In this document: one piece after another, positions 8,269-17,023 of the stretch
How positions within the stretch are numbered: position 1 is the stretch's first letter
How the letters are laid out: every line of letters starts with the position of its first letter
DNA from: Bacillus sp. PAMC26568
GTDB lineage: Bacteria > Bacillota > Bacilli > Bacillales > Bacillaceae
Direction: 5' to 3'
Assembly (NCBI RefSeq): GCF_014235785.1
Contig: NZ_CP060137.1
Coordinates: 1,736,001-1,800,000 of the forward strand
Length of the DNA stretch: 64,000 nucleotides
Notes under the pieces: generated by a model
Told to the model about the DNA's origin: nothing
The model's database searches: none
Seen by the model: the letters and a program-made list of their open reading frames with translations, nothing else
Made by a program: the position numbers and the translations under genes

Positions 8269-9222
8269 ATGAAGGGACAATTTCATAAAAGAATTATTGG
8301 ATTAATCTGTGCACTGTTCGTCATAGGGATATTGGCAGCATGCGGGAATCAGGAGAAAACAGAAGAAAACTCTTCTTCTGAAAAGAAAACAGAAGAGACG
8401 ATTACATATAAAGCAGCAAATGGAGATGTGAAGATTCCTAAACATCCAAAAAGAGTGGTGCTTGTAGCTGACAGCTATTATGGACATTTCTTAACACTCG
8501 GTATTCAGCCTGTAGGTGCACCTCAAAATGTATTTGATAATCCTTTTTTTGAAGGAAAAACAAAAGGTACAGAAAACATCGGCGATGGCACTTCTGCAGA
8601 AAAAATTCTTGAACTGAAACCAGATTTAATTATTGCCTGGACAACTTACGAGGGCATCGATCAATTAGAGAAAATTGCACCAACTGTTGCGATTGAATAT
8701 TCAGCACTTAATACAAAAGAACAGCTGAAAGAGTTCGGAAAAATGACTGGAACAGAAGAAAAAGCGGATGAATGGCTTGCAAGCTGGGACAAAAAAATTG
8801 CAGAAGAAAAGCCGGAAGTTGAAAAAGCTGTAGGTGATCAAACCGTTGCTTTAATCCAGCCATATGACAAAGGCATCAACGTTTTTGGATCTACATTTGG
8901 ACGTGGAGGAGAGATTCTTTACGAAGAATTTGATTTAAAGGCACCTGATCTTATTCAAAAAGAAGCGATTGACAGCGGCGCAGGCTATGCGCAATTTTCA
9001 TTGGAAAAGCTGCCGGAATATGCTGGTGACTACATTTTCACAAGTCCATGGTCAGCTGAAGATGACGGAACGAAAACGTACAACAGTCAGATGTGGAAAG
9101 ACCTTCCTGCTGTTAAAAATGACCGTGTCTTTGAAATTCACCCAATCGGCTTCTATTTTAACGATCCAATTTCATTAGAGGGACAACTAGAGTTTATTGT
9201 TGAGAATTTAACGAAAAGCTAA
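8269..9222 (+). CDS. Siderophore ABC transporter substrate-binding lipoprotein
   Basis: 317 residues. A lipoprotein signal ends at the lipobox ILAAC, so the protein is anchored outside the membrane. The two-lobed periplasmic-binding fold of the FecCD-partner family is evident (KHPKRVVLVADSYYGHFLTLGI, EKILELKPDLIIAW). It should bind an Fe(III)-siderophore, probably a hydroxamate as in FhuD/YxeB-like proteins; the ligand is a guess. It is an orphan: no permease or ATPase gene is adjacent, so it must use a transporter encoded elsewhere. A near-perfect Fur box controls it. The ATG at 8269 is preferred over the GTG at 8257, which overlaps the SD. Confidence 0.9.
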   Translation: MKGQFHKRIIGLICALFVIGILAACGNQEKTEENSSSEKKTEETITYKAANGDVKIPKHPKRVVLVADSYYGHFLTLGIQPVGAPQNVFDNPFFEGKTKGTENIGDGTSAEKILELKPDLIIAWTTYEGIDQLEKIAPTVAIEYSALNTKEQLKEFGKMTGTEEKADEWLASWDKKIAEEKPEVEKAVGDQTVALIQPYDKGINVFGSTFGRGGEILYEEFDLKAPDLIQKEAIDSGAGYAQFSLEKLPEYAGDYIFTSPWSAEDDGTKTYNSQMWKDLPAVKNDRVFEIHPIGFYFNDPISLEGQLEFIVENLTKS

Positions 9223-9227
9223 TGGAG

Positions 9228-9258
9228 GAGAGACAGGAATTATTTCTGTCTCTTTTTT
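9228..9258 (+). terminator. Terminator after the siderophore-binding gene
   Basis: AGAGACAG / CTGTCTCT stem followed by T7. Confidence 0.85.
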
Positions 9259-9452
9259 TAGGATCAAATGATGCAGATGTTATGGAAAGAAATTGTTAAT
9301 TTCCGAAAATTCTCCTATTAGTGAGGAAGTTAGCTTAAATATTGAGTGGCAGGTAGCTGGGTAATTAAAGTTGCAGTCATATTTTTTCTAACGGTCTTTG
9401 ACTTTCAAATTTTAATCCTTCAAAATAGACATGGATAAAGAGGTGAGAAGAG

Positions 9453-9866
9453 ATGGCTGAAAAAATTTCAAGTACTGGGTGGTTTGGTATGGCGCTGCAG
9501 GCACTGATAATTCTTGCAGATTATGAAGGACTTTGTCCGAGCGGAAAGATAGCTGAGAAGCTTGAATCTCAATCGGCCTTTTTAAGAAAGATTTTAACCC
9601 ACTTAGTAAAAGCCGGTTTGATTCAAGCGAAAGAAGGCAGGGATGGCGGTTATTCTCTTGTAAAAGATCCGGGTGATATCACACTTGCGGAAGTCTATGA
9701 TGCGATGAAAGCTGAGCCTTTCACTAAAGGTTTTCTATGCATTGAGAGCAAAGAATGCTTTGACTCTACAACGAGGACCGCGCTATTTGAACTTCGAAAT
9801 GAAATGGAAAGCTGGATCGTTGATGGGTTAAAGCAAAAAACAATAGCTGATTTACTTATGAAATAA
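9453..9866 (+). CDS. Rrf2-family transcriptional regulator
   Basis: 137 residues with the Rrf2 winged helix: the recognition region is FLRKILTHLVKAGLIQ followed by the wing EGRDGGYSL. Three cysteines (GLCPSG, FLCIESKEC) could sense redox state or bind metal or nitric oxide. It lies just upstream of a nitroreductase gene whose promoter carries several palindromes and is the likely target. It has its own terminator, so the two are separate transcripts. Confidence 0.88.
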   Translation: MAEKISSTGWFGMALQALIILADYEGLCPSGKIAEKLESQSAFLRKILTHLVKAGLIQAKEGRDGGYSLVKDPGDITLAEVYDAMKAEPFTKGFLCIESKECFDSTTRTALFELRNEMESWIVDGLKQKTIADLLMK

Positions 9867-9873
9867 AAGAGAA

Positions 9874-9902
9874 AACGGAACGAAATGTTTCGTTTTTTTT
9901 AT
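9874..9902 (+). terminator. Terminator after the Rrf2 gene
   Basis: AACGGAAC / GTTTCGTT imperfect stem followed by T8. Confidence 0.75.
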
Positions 9903-9916
9903 TTAATTAACTGTAC

Positions 9917-9965
9917 TTGACGTGAGAACAGTTTCAGGAATATACTGTTCCTGTAAACATTACAG
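9917..9965 (+). promoter_or_regulatory. Nitroreductase promoter with overlapping palindromes
   Basis: TTGACG, 18 bases, TATACT. GAACAGT (9926-9932) pairs with ACTGTTC (9944-9950), CAGGAA (9935-9940) with TTCCTG (9948-9953), and CTGTAA-ACA-TTACAG (9951-9965) is a perfect palindrome at the likely start site. They are candidate operators for the Rrf2 regulator just upstream. Confidence 0.6.
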
Positions 9966-9984
9966 TTAAAAGGAGAGAACCAAA

Positions 9985-10692
9985 ATGTCAAAGAAAACAA
10001 TGAGCAAGGAAGAATATTTAAATAAAGTGAAAGATTTGGATGTAAATGCAGAGAAGCCTAAAGTACTAGACGATACAGAATTCTTTACAGTAGCGAGAGA
10101 ACGCAGATCTGTTCGCCAGTATGATCCTGCGTTCAAAATGGAAAAAAGTGAAATCCGGGATATTTTAGAAGCGGCGATCACAGCTCCATCGTCTTCCAAT
10201 CTTCAACCGTGGAGATTTCTTGTAATCGATGATCAAGCTGCAAAGGAAGAGTTGCTTCCTATTGCTAACAATCAGCAGCAAATTGTTGATGCTTCTGTTG
10301 TAATAGCTGTTCTTGGAGATACAAAAGCTTATAAGAACGCTGATCGGATTTACGGAGAACTGGTTAAAAACGGTGTGATGACAGAAGAAGTAAAAGAGAC
10401 GTATGTAAATAGCATCATTCAGAATTACGGAAACTTTCCGGCAGAGCGATTGTCAAAAATTGCTATGATTGATGGTGGACTTGTATCAATGCAGCTTATG
10501 CTTGCTGCAAAAGCTAAAGGCTATGACACGGTGCCAATGGGCGGATATGACGCCGGCAAATTTATAGAAGCTTTCAATCTGCCAGAAAACTTCGAACCGG
10601 TAATGCTCATCTCACTTGGTAAAGGAACAAAAGCAGGATTTCCAAAAACACGTCTTCCGCTTGATGACATCCTCCAGTGGAATAAATATTAA
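9985..10692 (+). CDS. Nitroreductase-family oxidoreductase
   Basis: 235 residues, FMN-dependent nitroreductase fold: RERRSVRQYDP starts the domain, then TAPSSSNLQPWRF contacts FMN and VPMGGYDA lies in the C-terminal part. Such enzymes reduce nitro compounds, quinones or other electrophiles with NAD(P)H in the cytoplasm. The promoter palindromes and the neighbouring Rrf2 gene suggest induction by redox or electrophile stress. A strong SD (AAGGAGAG) precedes the ATG. Confidence 0.88.
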   Translation: MSKKTMSKEEYLNKVKDLDVNAEKPKVLDDTEFFTVARERRSVRQYDPAFKMEKSEIRDILEAAITAPSSSNLQPWRFLVIDDQAAKEELLPIANNQQQIVDASVVIAVLGDTKAYKNADRIYGELVKNGVMTEEVKETYVNSIIQNYGNFPAERLSKIAMIDGGLVSMQLMLAAKAKGYDTVPMGGYDAGKFIEAFNLPENFEPVMLISLGKGTKAGFPKTRLPLDDILQWNKY

Positions 10693-10809
10693 AGATTGTC
10701 TTCCTCAACCCTTCTTGAAAAAGATGGAGTTGCGAGCAAAATGATCCAAAGAATAAATAAAGAATTATTGGAACTAGAATGATCCATCTGAATAATCTAA
10801 AAAAAGCAG

Positions 10810-10838
10810 TTGATTTCACTTGGAATGTATTGTAAACT
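10810..10838 (+). promoter_or_regulatory. Promoter before the T-box array
   Basis: TTGATT, 17 bases, TAAACT, about 30 bases before the first T-box. It is the only reasonable promoter seen ahead of the thrZ leader. Confidence 0.45.
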
Positions 10839-10868
10839 CATAAATAATTAACTGAAAAGTAATGAAAA

Positions 10869-11094
10869 GGACATGAGACATTTTAAACGGTTATCAGAGA
10901 GGGAAGAAAAGCTGAGATCTTCCTAACGCAGAAAATGAACTTACCGCCTTTAAAACTGGCATGGAGGAAATGCCATGCCGCAGACGCTGCGTTAAAGCGC
11001 TGGAGCTATTCGTTTGTCAGAATGAATGGGAATCTGGGTGGAACCACGGGTAAACGCGCTCGTCCCTATTACAGGGATGAGTGCGTTTTTTTTC
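10869..11094 (+). promoter_or_regulatory. T-box riboswitch 1 (threonine)
   Basis: Complete T-box leader. A stem I region has AACTTACCGCC with a candidate ACC (Thr) specifier. The T-box core TGGGTGGAACCACGGG is at 11035-11050. A terminator (ACGCGCTCGTCCCT / AGGGATGAGTGCGT, T8) is at 11054-11094. Uncharged tRNA-Thr should stabilise the antiterminator. This is the most divergent of the three copies. Confidence 0.93.
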
Positions 11095-11112
11095 ATAAAA
11101 TTGTATGGATGA

Positions 11113-11338
11113 GGACATGAGGCATTTTATCTGGTTCACAGAGAGGGGAGAAAAGCTGAGATCTTCCTAATGCAGAAAAATGAACTTACCGCCTTTGAAC
11201 TGCATGGAGGAAATGCCATGCCGCAGACGCTGCGTTAAAGCGCTGGAGCCATTCGTTTGTCAGAATGAATGGGAATCTGGGTGGAACCACGGGTAAACGC
11301 GCTCGTCCCTATTACAGGGATGAGTGCGTTTTTTTTTA
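11113..11338 (+). promoter_or_regulatory. T-box riboswitch 2 (threonine)
   Basis: Second tandem copy, about 244 bases after the first. It has the same candidate ACC specifier context, T-box core at 11278-11293 and terminator at 11296-11337. Confidence 0.93.
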
Positions 11339-11355
11339 TAAAATTGTATGGATGA

Positions 11356-11578
11356 GGACATGAGGCATTTTATCTGGTTCACAGAGAGGGGAGAAAAGCT
11401 GAGATCTTCCTAATGCAGAAAAATGAACTTACCGCCTTTGAACTGCATGGAGGAAATGCCATGCCGCAGACGCTGCGTTAAAGCGCTGGAGCCATTCGTT
11501 TGTCAGAATGAATGGGAACCTGGGTGGAACCACGGGTAAACGCGCTCGTCCCTTTTTAAGGGATGAGTGCGTTTTTTT
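11356..11578 (+). promoter_or_regulatory. T-box riboswitch 3 (threonine)
   Basis: Third tandem copy, 243 bases after the second and almost identical to it. The main changes are a T-to-C just before the core and a different terminator loop. T-box core at 11521-11536, terminator at 11540-11578, 26 bases before thrZ. Confidence 0.93.
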
Positions 11579-11603
11579 ATTTTAATGAAATGGAGTGGTA
11601 AAG

Positions 11604-13508
11604 ATGGAGATTCGTTTTAATGGTGAAAAGAAAGAATTTAAGAAAGGTGTTTCAGTGGGTGACATGGCTTATTCAATAAGCAATCGACTTGGTAATATAG
11701 CGATTGGAGCAAAGGTGGATGGGAAAGCGGTGAGTTTGAGCGAGAGGATTTATGATGACTCAGAGATTGAGATCATACCAATCGATTCTCGTGAACGTTT
11801 TCCATTTCTGAATCATACGGCTGCACACCTTTTAGCGCAAGCAGTAAAACGATTGTATGGAAAGGCGATTTTAGGGTGTGACTCTTATGATGAAAAAGGC
11901 TTTTTCTATGAATTTCAGCTGCCGCACACTATTCGCGAAGAAGAATTATGTTCGATTCAAGATGAAATACTGAAAATCATGAACGAAAAACATGAAGTTG
12001 AACGATTCGAACTTTCAAATGAGGAAGCTAAAGCATTGCTTGCTGAAAAAGGGGAATCGTTAAAGCTTGAAGTTTTAAATGATTCAGCTGGAAACCATTC
12101 GTTTTGGTTTTATAAACATGGCGAATTTCTAGATTTATGCAGCGGGCCGCATTTGTCTTCAGCGCAATTCATTAAAGCGTTCAAGCTAACTGCAGTTTCA
12201 GGATCTTATTGGAAAGGTGAGAAAGAAAACCATATCATGCAGAGGATTTCAGGTGTTGCTTTTTCAAGTGAAAAAGAATTCCAGCATCACTTAAAAAAGA
12301 TGGAGGAACTGAAAAAACGTGATCATCGAAAAATCGGAAAAGCAATGGAGCTCTTTATGTTTTCAGAGGAAGCGCCAGGTATGCCATTCTTTTTGCCAAA
12401 TGGCCAAATTATGAAAAATGAGCTTCAGCGGTTTCTCCGTGAGGTTCAGGCTGAAGCTGATTATTGTGAGGTACAGACTCCTTACATGATGAATGAAAGA
12501 CTATGGAGACAATCTGGCCACTGGGATCATTATCATGAAAATATGTATTTTTCTGAGGTGGATGAAACAAAGTTTGCTTTAAAACCAATGAATTGTCCGG
12601 GACATATGATGATCTTTAAAAATCAGCATCATTCTTATCGCGACCTTCCGATCAGGCTTGCAGAATTTGGCCAGGTTCACCGTCATGAATACAGCGGAGC
12701 GCTTAATGGACTGCTGCGTGTCCGCACTTTTTGCCAGGATGATGCTCATTTATTTATAAGACCCGATCAAATCAAGGCTGAAATAATGAGTGTGATTCAT
12801 CAGATTGATAAAGTTTATCGTACGTTCGGATTTGACTATTCCGTTGAGCTTTCAACTAAGCCAGATAAAGCGATGGGCTCGGATAAGCTTTGGGAGAATG
12901 CAGAACATGCATTAAAGAAGGTTCTTGAAGATCTTGGAATTTCTTTTCACTTAAACGAAGGCGATGGAGCTTTTTACGGACCAAAAATTGATTTTCACAT
13001 AAAAGATGCTATCGAAAGAAGCCATCAGTGTGCGACAATTCAGCTTGATTTTCAAATGCCGGAAAAATTCGATTTAAGCTATATTGATGAAAACAATGAA
13101 AAACAAAGACCAGTCGTGATCCATCGGGCCATATCAGGCTCACTTGACAGATTTCTCGGAATTTTGATTGAACATTTTGCGGGAGTATTTCCTGTTTGGC
13201 TTGCTCCAGTCCAAGTGGCAATTGTACCAGTTTCTGATGTGCATCTTGAATATGGAGAAAGAATAAAAAATGAACTGAAAAAGATCGGCATAAGAGTTAG
13301 TCTTGATCGCAAAAATGAAAAGTTTAATTTGAAAATTCGCCAGGCACAGAAGAGTAAGGTTCCTTTCATGCTGGTGGTTGGAGATAAGGAAGTCGATAAT
13401 CATGAAGTGAGTGTTAGGAGGCATGGCGCAAAGCAATCTGAAAAGATGAAATTTGAACAGTTTAAGGAAGTTCTGTTAGAAAAAATAGTAAAACGGGAGC
13501 TCGGTTAA
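11604..13508 (+). CDS. thrZ: Threonyl-tRNA synthetase, T-box controlled paralogue
   Basis: 634 residues, full length. Domains in order: TGS (1-60); editing domain with HTAAHLLAQA and CSGPH; class II catalytic core with the zinc cysteine in MNCPGHM, motif 2 in GQVHRHEYSG...RVRTFCQDDAH and motif 3 in VIHRAISGSLDRFLG; anticodon-binding domain at the end (LAPVQVAIVPVSD). It charges tRNA-Thr in the cytoplasm. Three tandem T-boxes precede it, as known for B. subtilis thrZ, which is induced on threonine starvation; hence the symbol. The ATG at 11604 has GGAG 8 bases upstream; the GTG at 11595 lies inside the SD. Confidence 0.95.
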   Translation: MEIRFNGEKKEFKKGVSVGDMAYSISNRLGNIAIGAKVDGKAVSLSERIYDDSEIEIIPIDSRERFPFLNHTAAHLLAQAVKRLYGKAILGCDSYDEKGFFYEFQLPHTIREEELCSIQDEILKIMNEKHEVERFELSNEEAKALLAEKGESLKLEVLNDSAGNHSFWFYKHGEFLDLCSGPHLSSAQFIKAFKLTAVSGSYWKGEKENHIMQRISGVAFSSEKEFQHHLKKMEELKKRDHRKIGKAMELFMFSEEAPGMPFFLPNGQIMKNELQRFLREVQAEADYCEVQTPYMMNERLWRQSGHWDHYHENMYFSEVDETKFALKPMNCPGHMMIFKNQHHSYRDLPIRLAEFGQVHRHEYSGALNGLLRVRTFCQDDAHLFIRPDQIKAEIMSVIHQIDKVYRTFGFDYSVELSTKPDKAMGSDKLWENAEHALKKVLEDLGISFHLNEGDGAFYGPKIDFHIKDAIERSHQCATIQLDFQMPEKFDLSYIDENNEKQRPVVIHRAISGSLDRFLGILIEHFAGVFPVWLAPVQVAIVPVSDVHLEYGERIKNELKKIGIRVSLDRKNEKFNLKIRQAQKSKVPFMLVVGDKEVDNHEVSVRRHGAKQSEKMKFEQFKEVLLEKIVKRELG

Positions 13509-13623
13509 TAAAATGTAAATAGAACTATATTAATGACTTATTTTCGGACTTTTCTCTCATCTTTTCCTCATATAGTTTATGTCCTTTTTTTAGTGGAACA
13601 TATACAGCAAGGAGGAGTGAGTG

Positions 13624-14256
13624 ATGAAAAAAAACAGATGGAAGCTTATACTGCCGCTTTTTGCACTATTTATAGCACTCGGGTGTTCCGGGGAAGGAAC
13701 TACTGATGATACGGAAACAACGAATATGGAAGATTCCGCAGAAAACACAGATCAAGATATGAAACCTGGCGCGATTGCTGAAGTGAAGAATACAGAGAAT
13801 AAAAAAGTCGGCACGGTTACTTTTTCAGAGCATGAAAATCACGTTATGATTGAAGCAGAAATGGATGGACTTCAACCTGGCTATCATGGTTTCCACATTC
13901 ACGAAAAAGGAGTTTGTGAACCCGATGCGGCGGAAGGTCCATTTACAACTGCTGAAGGACACTTTAATCCTGATGACAGCACACACTCTGAACATGCTGG
14001 AGATATGCCTTCGTTATTCGTGAACGAAGATGGCAAAGCAGAATTCTCTGCCGCGTTTGACAGGGTCTCAATGGAACAATTATTGGAGCAGGAAAAAGCA
14101 ATTATTATTCACGCAAGTCCCGATAACCTTGCCAATATCCCCGACCGTTATGAATCGGAAGGGAAACCAGGTCCAGATGAAGAAACAATGAAGACAGGTG
14201 ATGCAGGCGACAGACAGGCCTGCGGAGTAATAAAGAGCGCTGAAGGGACTGAGTGA
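13624..14256 (+). CDS. Cu/Zn superoxide dismutase-like lipoprotein
   Basis: 210 residues. The lipoprotein signal ends at the lipobox IALGC, followed by an acidic Thr/Asp/Glu linker (about 25-45). The SodC domain has the metal ligand motif GFHIHEKGVC, the zinc-loop HFNPDD and EHAGDMP, IIIHASPDN, and the C-terminal GDAGDRQACGVI with the disulfide cysteine. It resembles YojM of B. subtilis. It sits outside the membrane. Whether it is active as a dismutase depends on copper binding; the ligands look present. It is monocistronic with a terminator. Confidence 0.9.
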   Translation: MKKNRWKLILPLFALFIALGCSGEGTTDDTETTNMEDSAENTDQDMKPGAIAEVKNTENKKVGTVTFSEHENHVMIEAEMDGLQPGYHGFHIHEKGVCEPDAAEGPFTTAEGHFNPDDSTHSEHAGDMPSLFVNEDGKAEFSAAFDRVSMEQLLEQEKAIIIHASPDNLANIPDRYESEGKPGPDEETMKTGDAGDRQACGVIKSAEGTE

Positions 14257-14260
14257 AAAC

Positions 14261-14300
14261 AAAAAGAGAGCTGGGATTCGCCATTCAGCTCTCTTTTTTT
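14261..14300 (+). terminator. Terminator after sodC-like gene
   Basis: AAAAAGAGAGCTG / CAGCTCTCTTTTTTT. Confidence 0.9.
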
Positions 14301-14391
14301 GGATAATTATCCTTATTTGATGAAAACTAATGGTCTGTCAAAATCGTATTTATGATACAAGCGAATAAACGAATTGACGAAGGTATACATA

Positions 14392-14508
14392 ATGGAAGCG
14401 AGTTTGTTTTGGGTTGGAGCAGGATTAGCTGCACTCGGATATTTTATTGGCGAAGGGTTGAAAAACATTAAAAATCCGAAGAGCAGTTACAATGAGTACC
14501 CTGTATAA
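14392..14508 (+). CDS. Small membrane protein, 38 residues
   Basis: A short ORF with one hydrophobic segment (SLFWVGAGLAALGYFIGEGL) and a polar tail (KNIKNPKSSYNEYPV). Its stop codon abuts the ATG of the next gene (TAA-ATG), which suggests translational coupling. The SD is GAAGG. The arrangement of a one-pass peptide with a small DNA-binding protein recalls phage-derived gene pairs. The function is unknown. Confidence 0.55.
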   Translation: MEASLFWVGAGLAALGYFIGEGLKNIKNPKSSYNEYPV

Positions 14509-14694
14509 ATGAAAGAAAATCAATTACATGCCTATTTAGGAATAGGAAAAGAAGAGATGAAAGAATTGCTCGATAAATCTCCAGACATACCAAGAATCGA
14601 GTTAAAAGGCACTGCATATTATCCTTATTCTCAGTTTATGGAATGGTTTAAGGGATTTTCACTTCAAAATAAGAAAGAAGATGAAAAAAGATGA
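14509..14694 (+). CDS. Small DNA-binding protein (excisionase-like helix-turn-helix)
   Basis: 61 residues. The sequence HAYLGIGKEEMKELLDKSPDIPRIELKGTAYYPYSQFMEWF reads like a MerR/excisionase-type helix-turn-helix with a hydrophobic wing. The ATG follows directly on the stop of the 38-residue membrane peptide, so the two are probably co-translated. No target can be named. Confidence 0.6.
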   Translation: MKENQLHAYLGIGKEEMKELLDKSPDIPRIELKGTAYYPYSQFMEWFKGFSLQNKKEDEKR

Positions 14695-14748
14695 AACAGC
14701 ATGTAAATTAGATTAGTACTTTGACCTATAATCATAATTTGATGAATC

Positions 14749-14776
14749 AAACCTGCAGACAATCATCTGCAGGTTT
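14749..14776. terminator. Bidirectional terminator
   Basis: AAACCTGCAGA / TCTGCAGGTTT perfect 11-bp stem between convergent genes. Confidence 0.8.
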
Positions 14777-14787
14777 GAATACAGGGT

Positions 14788-15573
14788 TTATAATTTCGTC
14801 AATTTAGAGGGATTGTTGATCTTATAAGGCACCGATACATCTAAAAGGAGTGACTCATCCTCAACATCCTTTCCTTTAGGAAGGCTTTTCTTGACGATTT
14901 TCCCGTTAAAATCAAGGTCATCGCCAGGAGTGAGTTCTAACTTCTTCAGCGTTTTGCTGTGGGAACACCATGCAAGACCAACTTCAATCGGCTCATCCGT
15001 TTCAATTCGGACGTTTTCAAGAATAACCACTTCGTCGTTTTCCTCATTAAAATGATTCCAGCTCATCGCAAACTGTTTCACTTTTCCAGTAAAGTGGACC
15101 TTGTCCTCAGGCAGTGCTATTTTTGCCGGTTTCTCCTTTTTCTCTTTAACTGGTTTTGATTTCACAGTCTCAGCAGTTGGTTCAGCTTTCTTTGCAAGTT
15201 CTTCAGACTTTGGGGTATTTTCCTCAGAACTAACTTCAGCCAGTGGTTTGATTTCCTTCCCGAAATTAGAAGATTGCATTTCCTTCAGATAAGCTGAATG
15301 GATACAAGATAGGTTTCCATCTTGAAATTCAATAACCAATGTATAGTGAACTGCTTTTTCACCAAAAGATTGATATCCCTTTATTGTCACAAGACGCTGA
15401 TGAGTCCGTTCCTTATACCAGAACTCCTTTTTTACTTCTCTAGTTGTACTTAGTCCCCATTCTCTTACTTTTTCTTCGTAATGGGCATCATTTTCAAATT
15501 TTTCGTATTCTCCGCTTGGAGGGATATAGGATGTTGCATTGGAATCTTCAATATGAGGCAAAATGACTGCCAT
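14788..15573 (-). CDS. Hypothetical protein with Lys/Glu-rich linker
   Basis: 261 residues. The N-terminal domain (1-100) is of unknown fold. A low-complexity Lys/Glu/Pro linker lies at about 105-155 (KKAEPTAETVKSKPVKEKKEK). The C-terminal beta-rich domain (160-261) is possibly OB-like (VHFTGKVKQFAMSWNHF, DFNGKIVKKSLPKG). There is no signal peptide. The ATG at 15573 is chosen because the upstream in-frame region lacks an SD. I do not recognise the family. Confidence 0.6.
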   Translation of the reverse strand: MAVILPHIEDSNATSYIPPSGEYEKFENDAHYEEKVREWGLSTTREVKKEFWYKERTHQRLVTIKGYQSFGEKAVHYTLVIEFQDGNLSCIHSAYLKEMQSSNFGKEIKPLAEVSSEENTPKSEELAKKAEPTAETVKSKPVKEKKEKPAKIALPEDKVHFTGKVKQFAMSWNHFNEENDEVVILENVRIETDEPIEVGLAWCSHSKTLKKLELTPGDDLDFNGKIVKKSLPKGKDVEDESLLLDVSVPYKINNPSKLTKL

Positions 15574-15764
15574 GTTTTCACGTCCCTTCAAGTCTATTCT
15601 ACAATTTATAGGGATGGAAAAAAAGCGGAAAGACATATTGAACAATTATGATGCATAATTGAAGAAGTTATTTAAAATTATAAAAATATTACAATTTTTA
15701 AATAGCAAAAGTGGTACTATTATGATTAAAATACTAATTTTAGGTGAGAGAAGAGTGTGTTTTT

Positions 15765-16994
15765 ATGGATTTAACAAATCGGAAAAATCCTTTCCTGCTC
15801 ATTGCTGGAATAGGCGTATCACATCTCGGCAGCTGGATTTACTTAATTGCTATTAATCTCTCTATCCTTAATCTCACAGGCTCGGCAGCTGCGGTTGCAG
15901 GTCTATATATGATTCGGCCCATTGCTATGCTGGTTACCAATACGTGGGCTGGAAGTGTCATTGATCGGATTAATAAACGAAAATTAATGATCGCAGCAGA
16001 TGTAATTAGAGGGGGCCTGGTCTTTGTGATTCCCTTTTTATCATCATTATGGGCGATCTATGTAATTGTTTTTTTGATTAATAGTGCGGGTTCATTTTTT
16101 GGACCAAGTTCCTCAGTGTACATAACAAAACTGATTCCTCCTGAAAATAGAAAACGATTTAATTCCATTATGACCATGACAAGCTCTGGTGCGTTCTTAT
16201 TAGGACCAGCGATATCAGGATTTCTCATTATGCATGCAGGAACGGACCTATGCATAGCCATTAATGCGGTGACTTTTCTCATTTGTGCCTTTTTAATCTA
16301 TCTTCTTCCTGATGTAGATGAGAAAGTAGTGCACGAAAGCAATCCCGTAATGTGGAAAACTCTTCTCAGCGATTGGAAAGCAGTCAGTGAATTTATAAAG
16401 AACGCAAAATATTTTCTGATTGTTTATTTACTGTTTCAAGGGGCCATGCTGTTTGGATTTGCCTTAGATTCACAAGAAGCTACTTTCATCAAACAGCACT
16501 TGAAATTGACTGACCGTGATTATGGTCTTATTGTGAGTATTACAGGCTTAGGGGCGTTGGCAGGAGCGGCAGTTGCTGCCATTACAGCTCAAAAACTGCA
16601 GCTGCGGTTTTATATTGGGGCAGGTATGGTATTGACATCTGCAGGGTATGTCTTATTTTATGCTTCTTATAGCTTTCTTACAGCTACCTCGGCATTTGTC
16701 TTTTTAGGATTTTTCATGGCATTTGCAAATACAGGCTATGCTACCTTTTTCCAAAACAACGTTCCAGTAGAGATAATGGGCCGGTTTGGAAGTATGGCAG
16801 AAATGTTCCAGGGCATCGTTCAAATTGTGTTAACATTGATTCTGGGCTTAACTGCTGAACTGTTTTCTTTGCATGTGGTTTGCCTGATTTTTTCAATTGC
16901 TAGTTTCCTGCTTGCTGCAGGACTTTTCATTACCGTCATAATTCCTGCGAGGTCTGCTTATTTTGAGGAAAATGTGAAAGTGATTTCCGGGTAA
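15765..16994 (+). CDS. MFS transporter (MFS_3 type exporter)
   Basis: 409 residues with 12 predicted membrane segments. The loop 2-3 motif WAGSVIDRINKRKLMIAADVIRGG is of the MFS_3 group that includes Mef-like and enterobactin exporters. The later half contains GLGALAGAAVAAI. The ATG at 15765 is preferred, but the SD (AGGTGAGAG) is distant, so the start is uncertain (GTG at 15744 is possible). It is probably a drug or metabolite exporter. It lies upstream of an aminoglycoside nucleotidyltransferase remnant. Confidence 0.8.
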   Translation: MDLTNRKNPFLLIAGIGVSHLGSWIYLIAINLSILNLTGSAAAVAGLYMIRPIAMLVTNTWAGSVIDRINKRKLMIAADVIRGGLVFVIPFLSSLWAIYVIVFLINSAGSFFGPSSSVYITKLIPPENRKRFNSIMTMTSSGAFLLGPAISGFLIMHAGTDLCIAINAVTFLICAFLIYLLPDVDEKVVHESNPVMWKTLLSDWKAVSEFIKNAKYFLIVYLLFQGAMLFGFALDSQEATFIKQHLKLTDRDYGLIVSITGLGALAGAAVAAITAQKLQLRFYIGAGMVLTSAGYVLFYASYSFLTATSAFVFLGFFMAFANTGYATFFQNNVPVEIMGRFGSMAEMFQGIVQIVLTLILGLTAELFSLHVVCLIFSIASFLLAAGLFITVIIPARSAYFEENVKVISG

Positions 16995-17023
16995 AAATGA
17001 TGAAAGGCTAAGAGGTGTATTTT

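Noticed and set aside
10935-11120. 61-codon ORF inside T-box 1
   Set aside because: It lies entirely in the structured T-box leader, lacks an SD and is not preserved in the other two copies.
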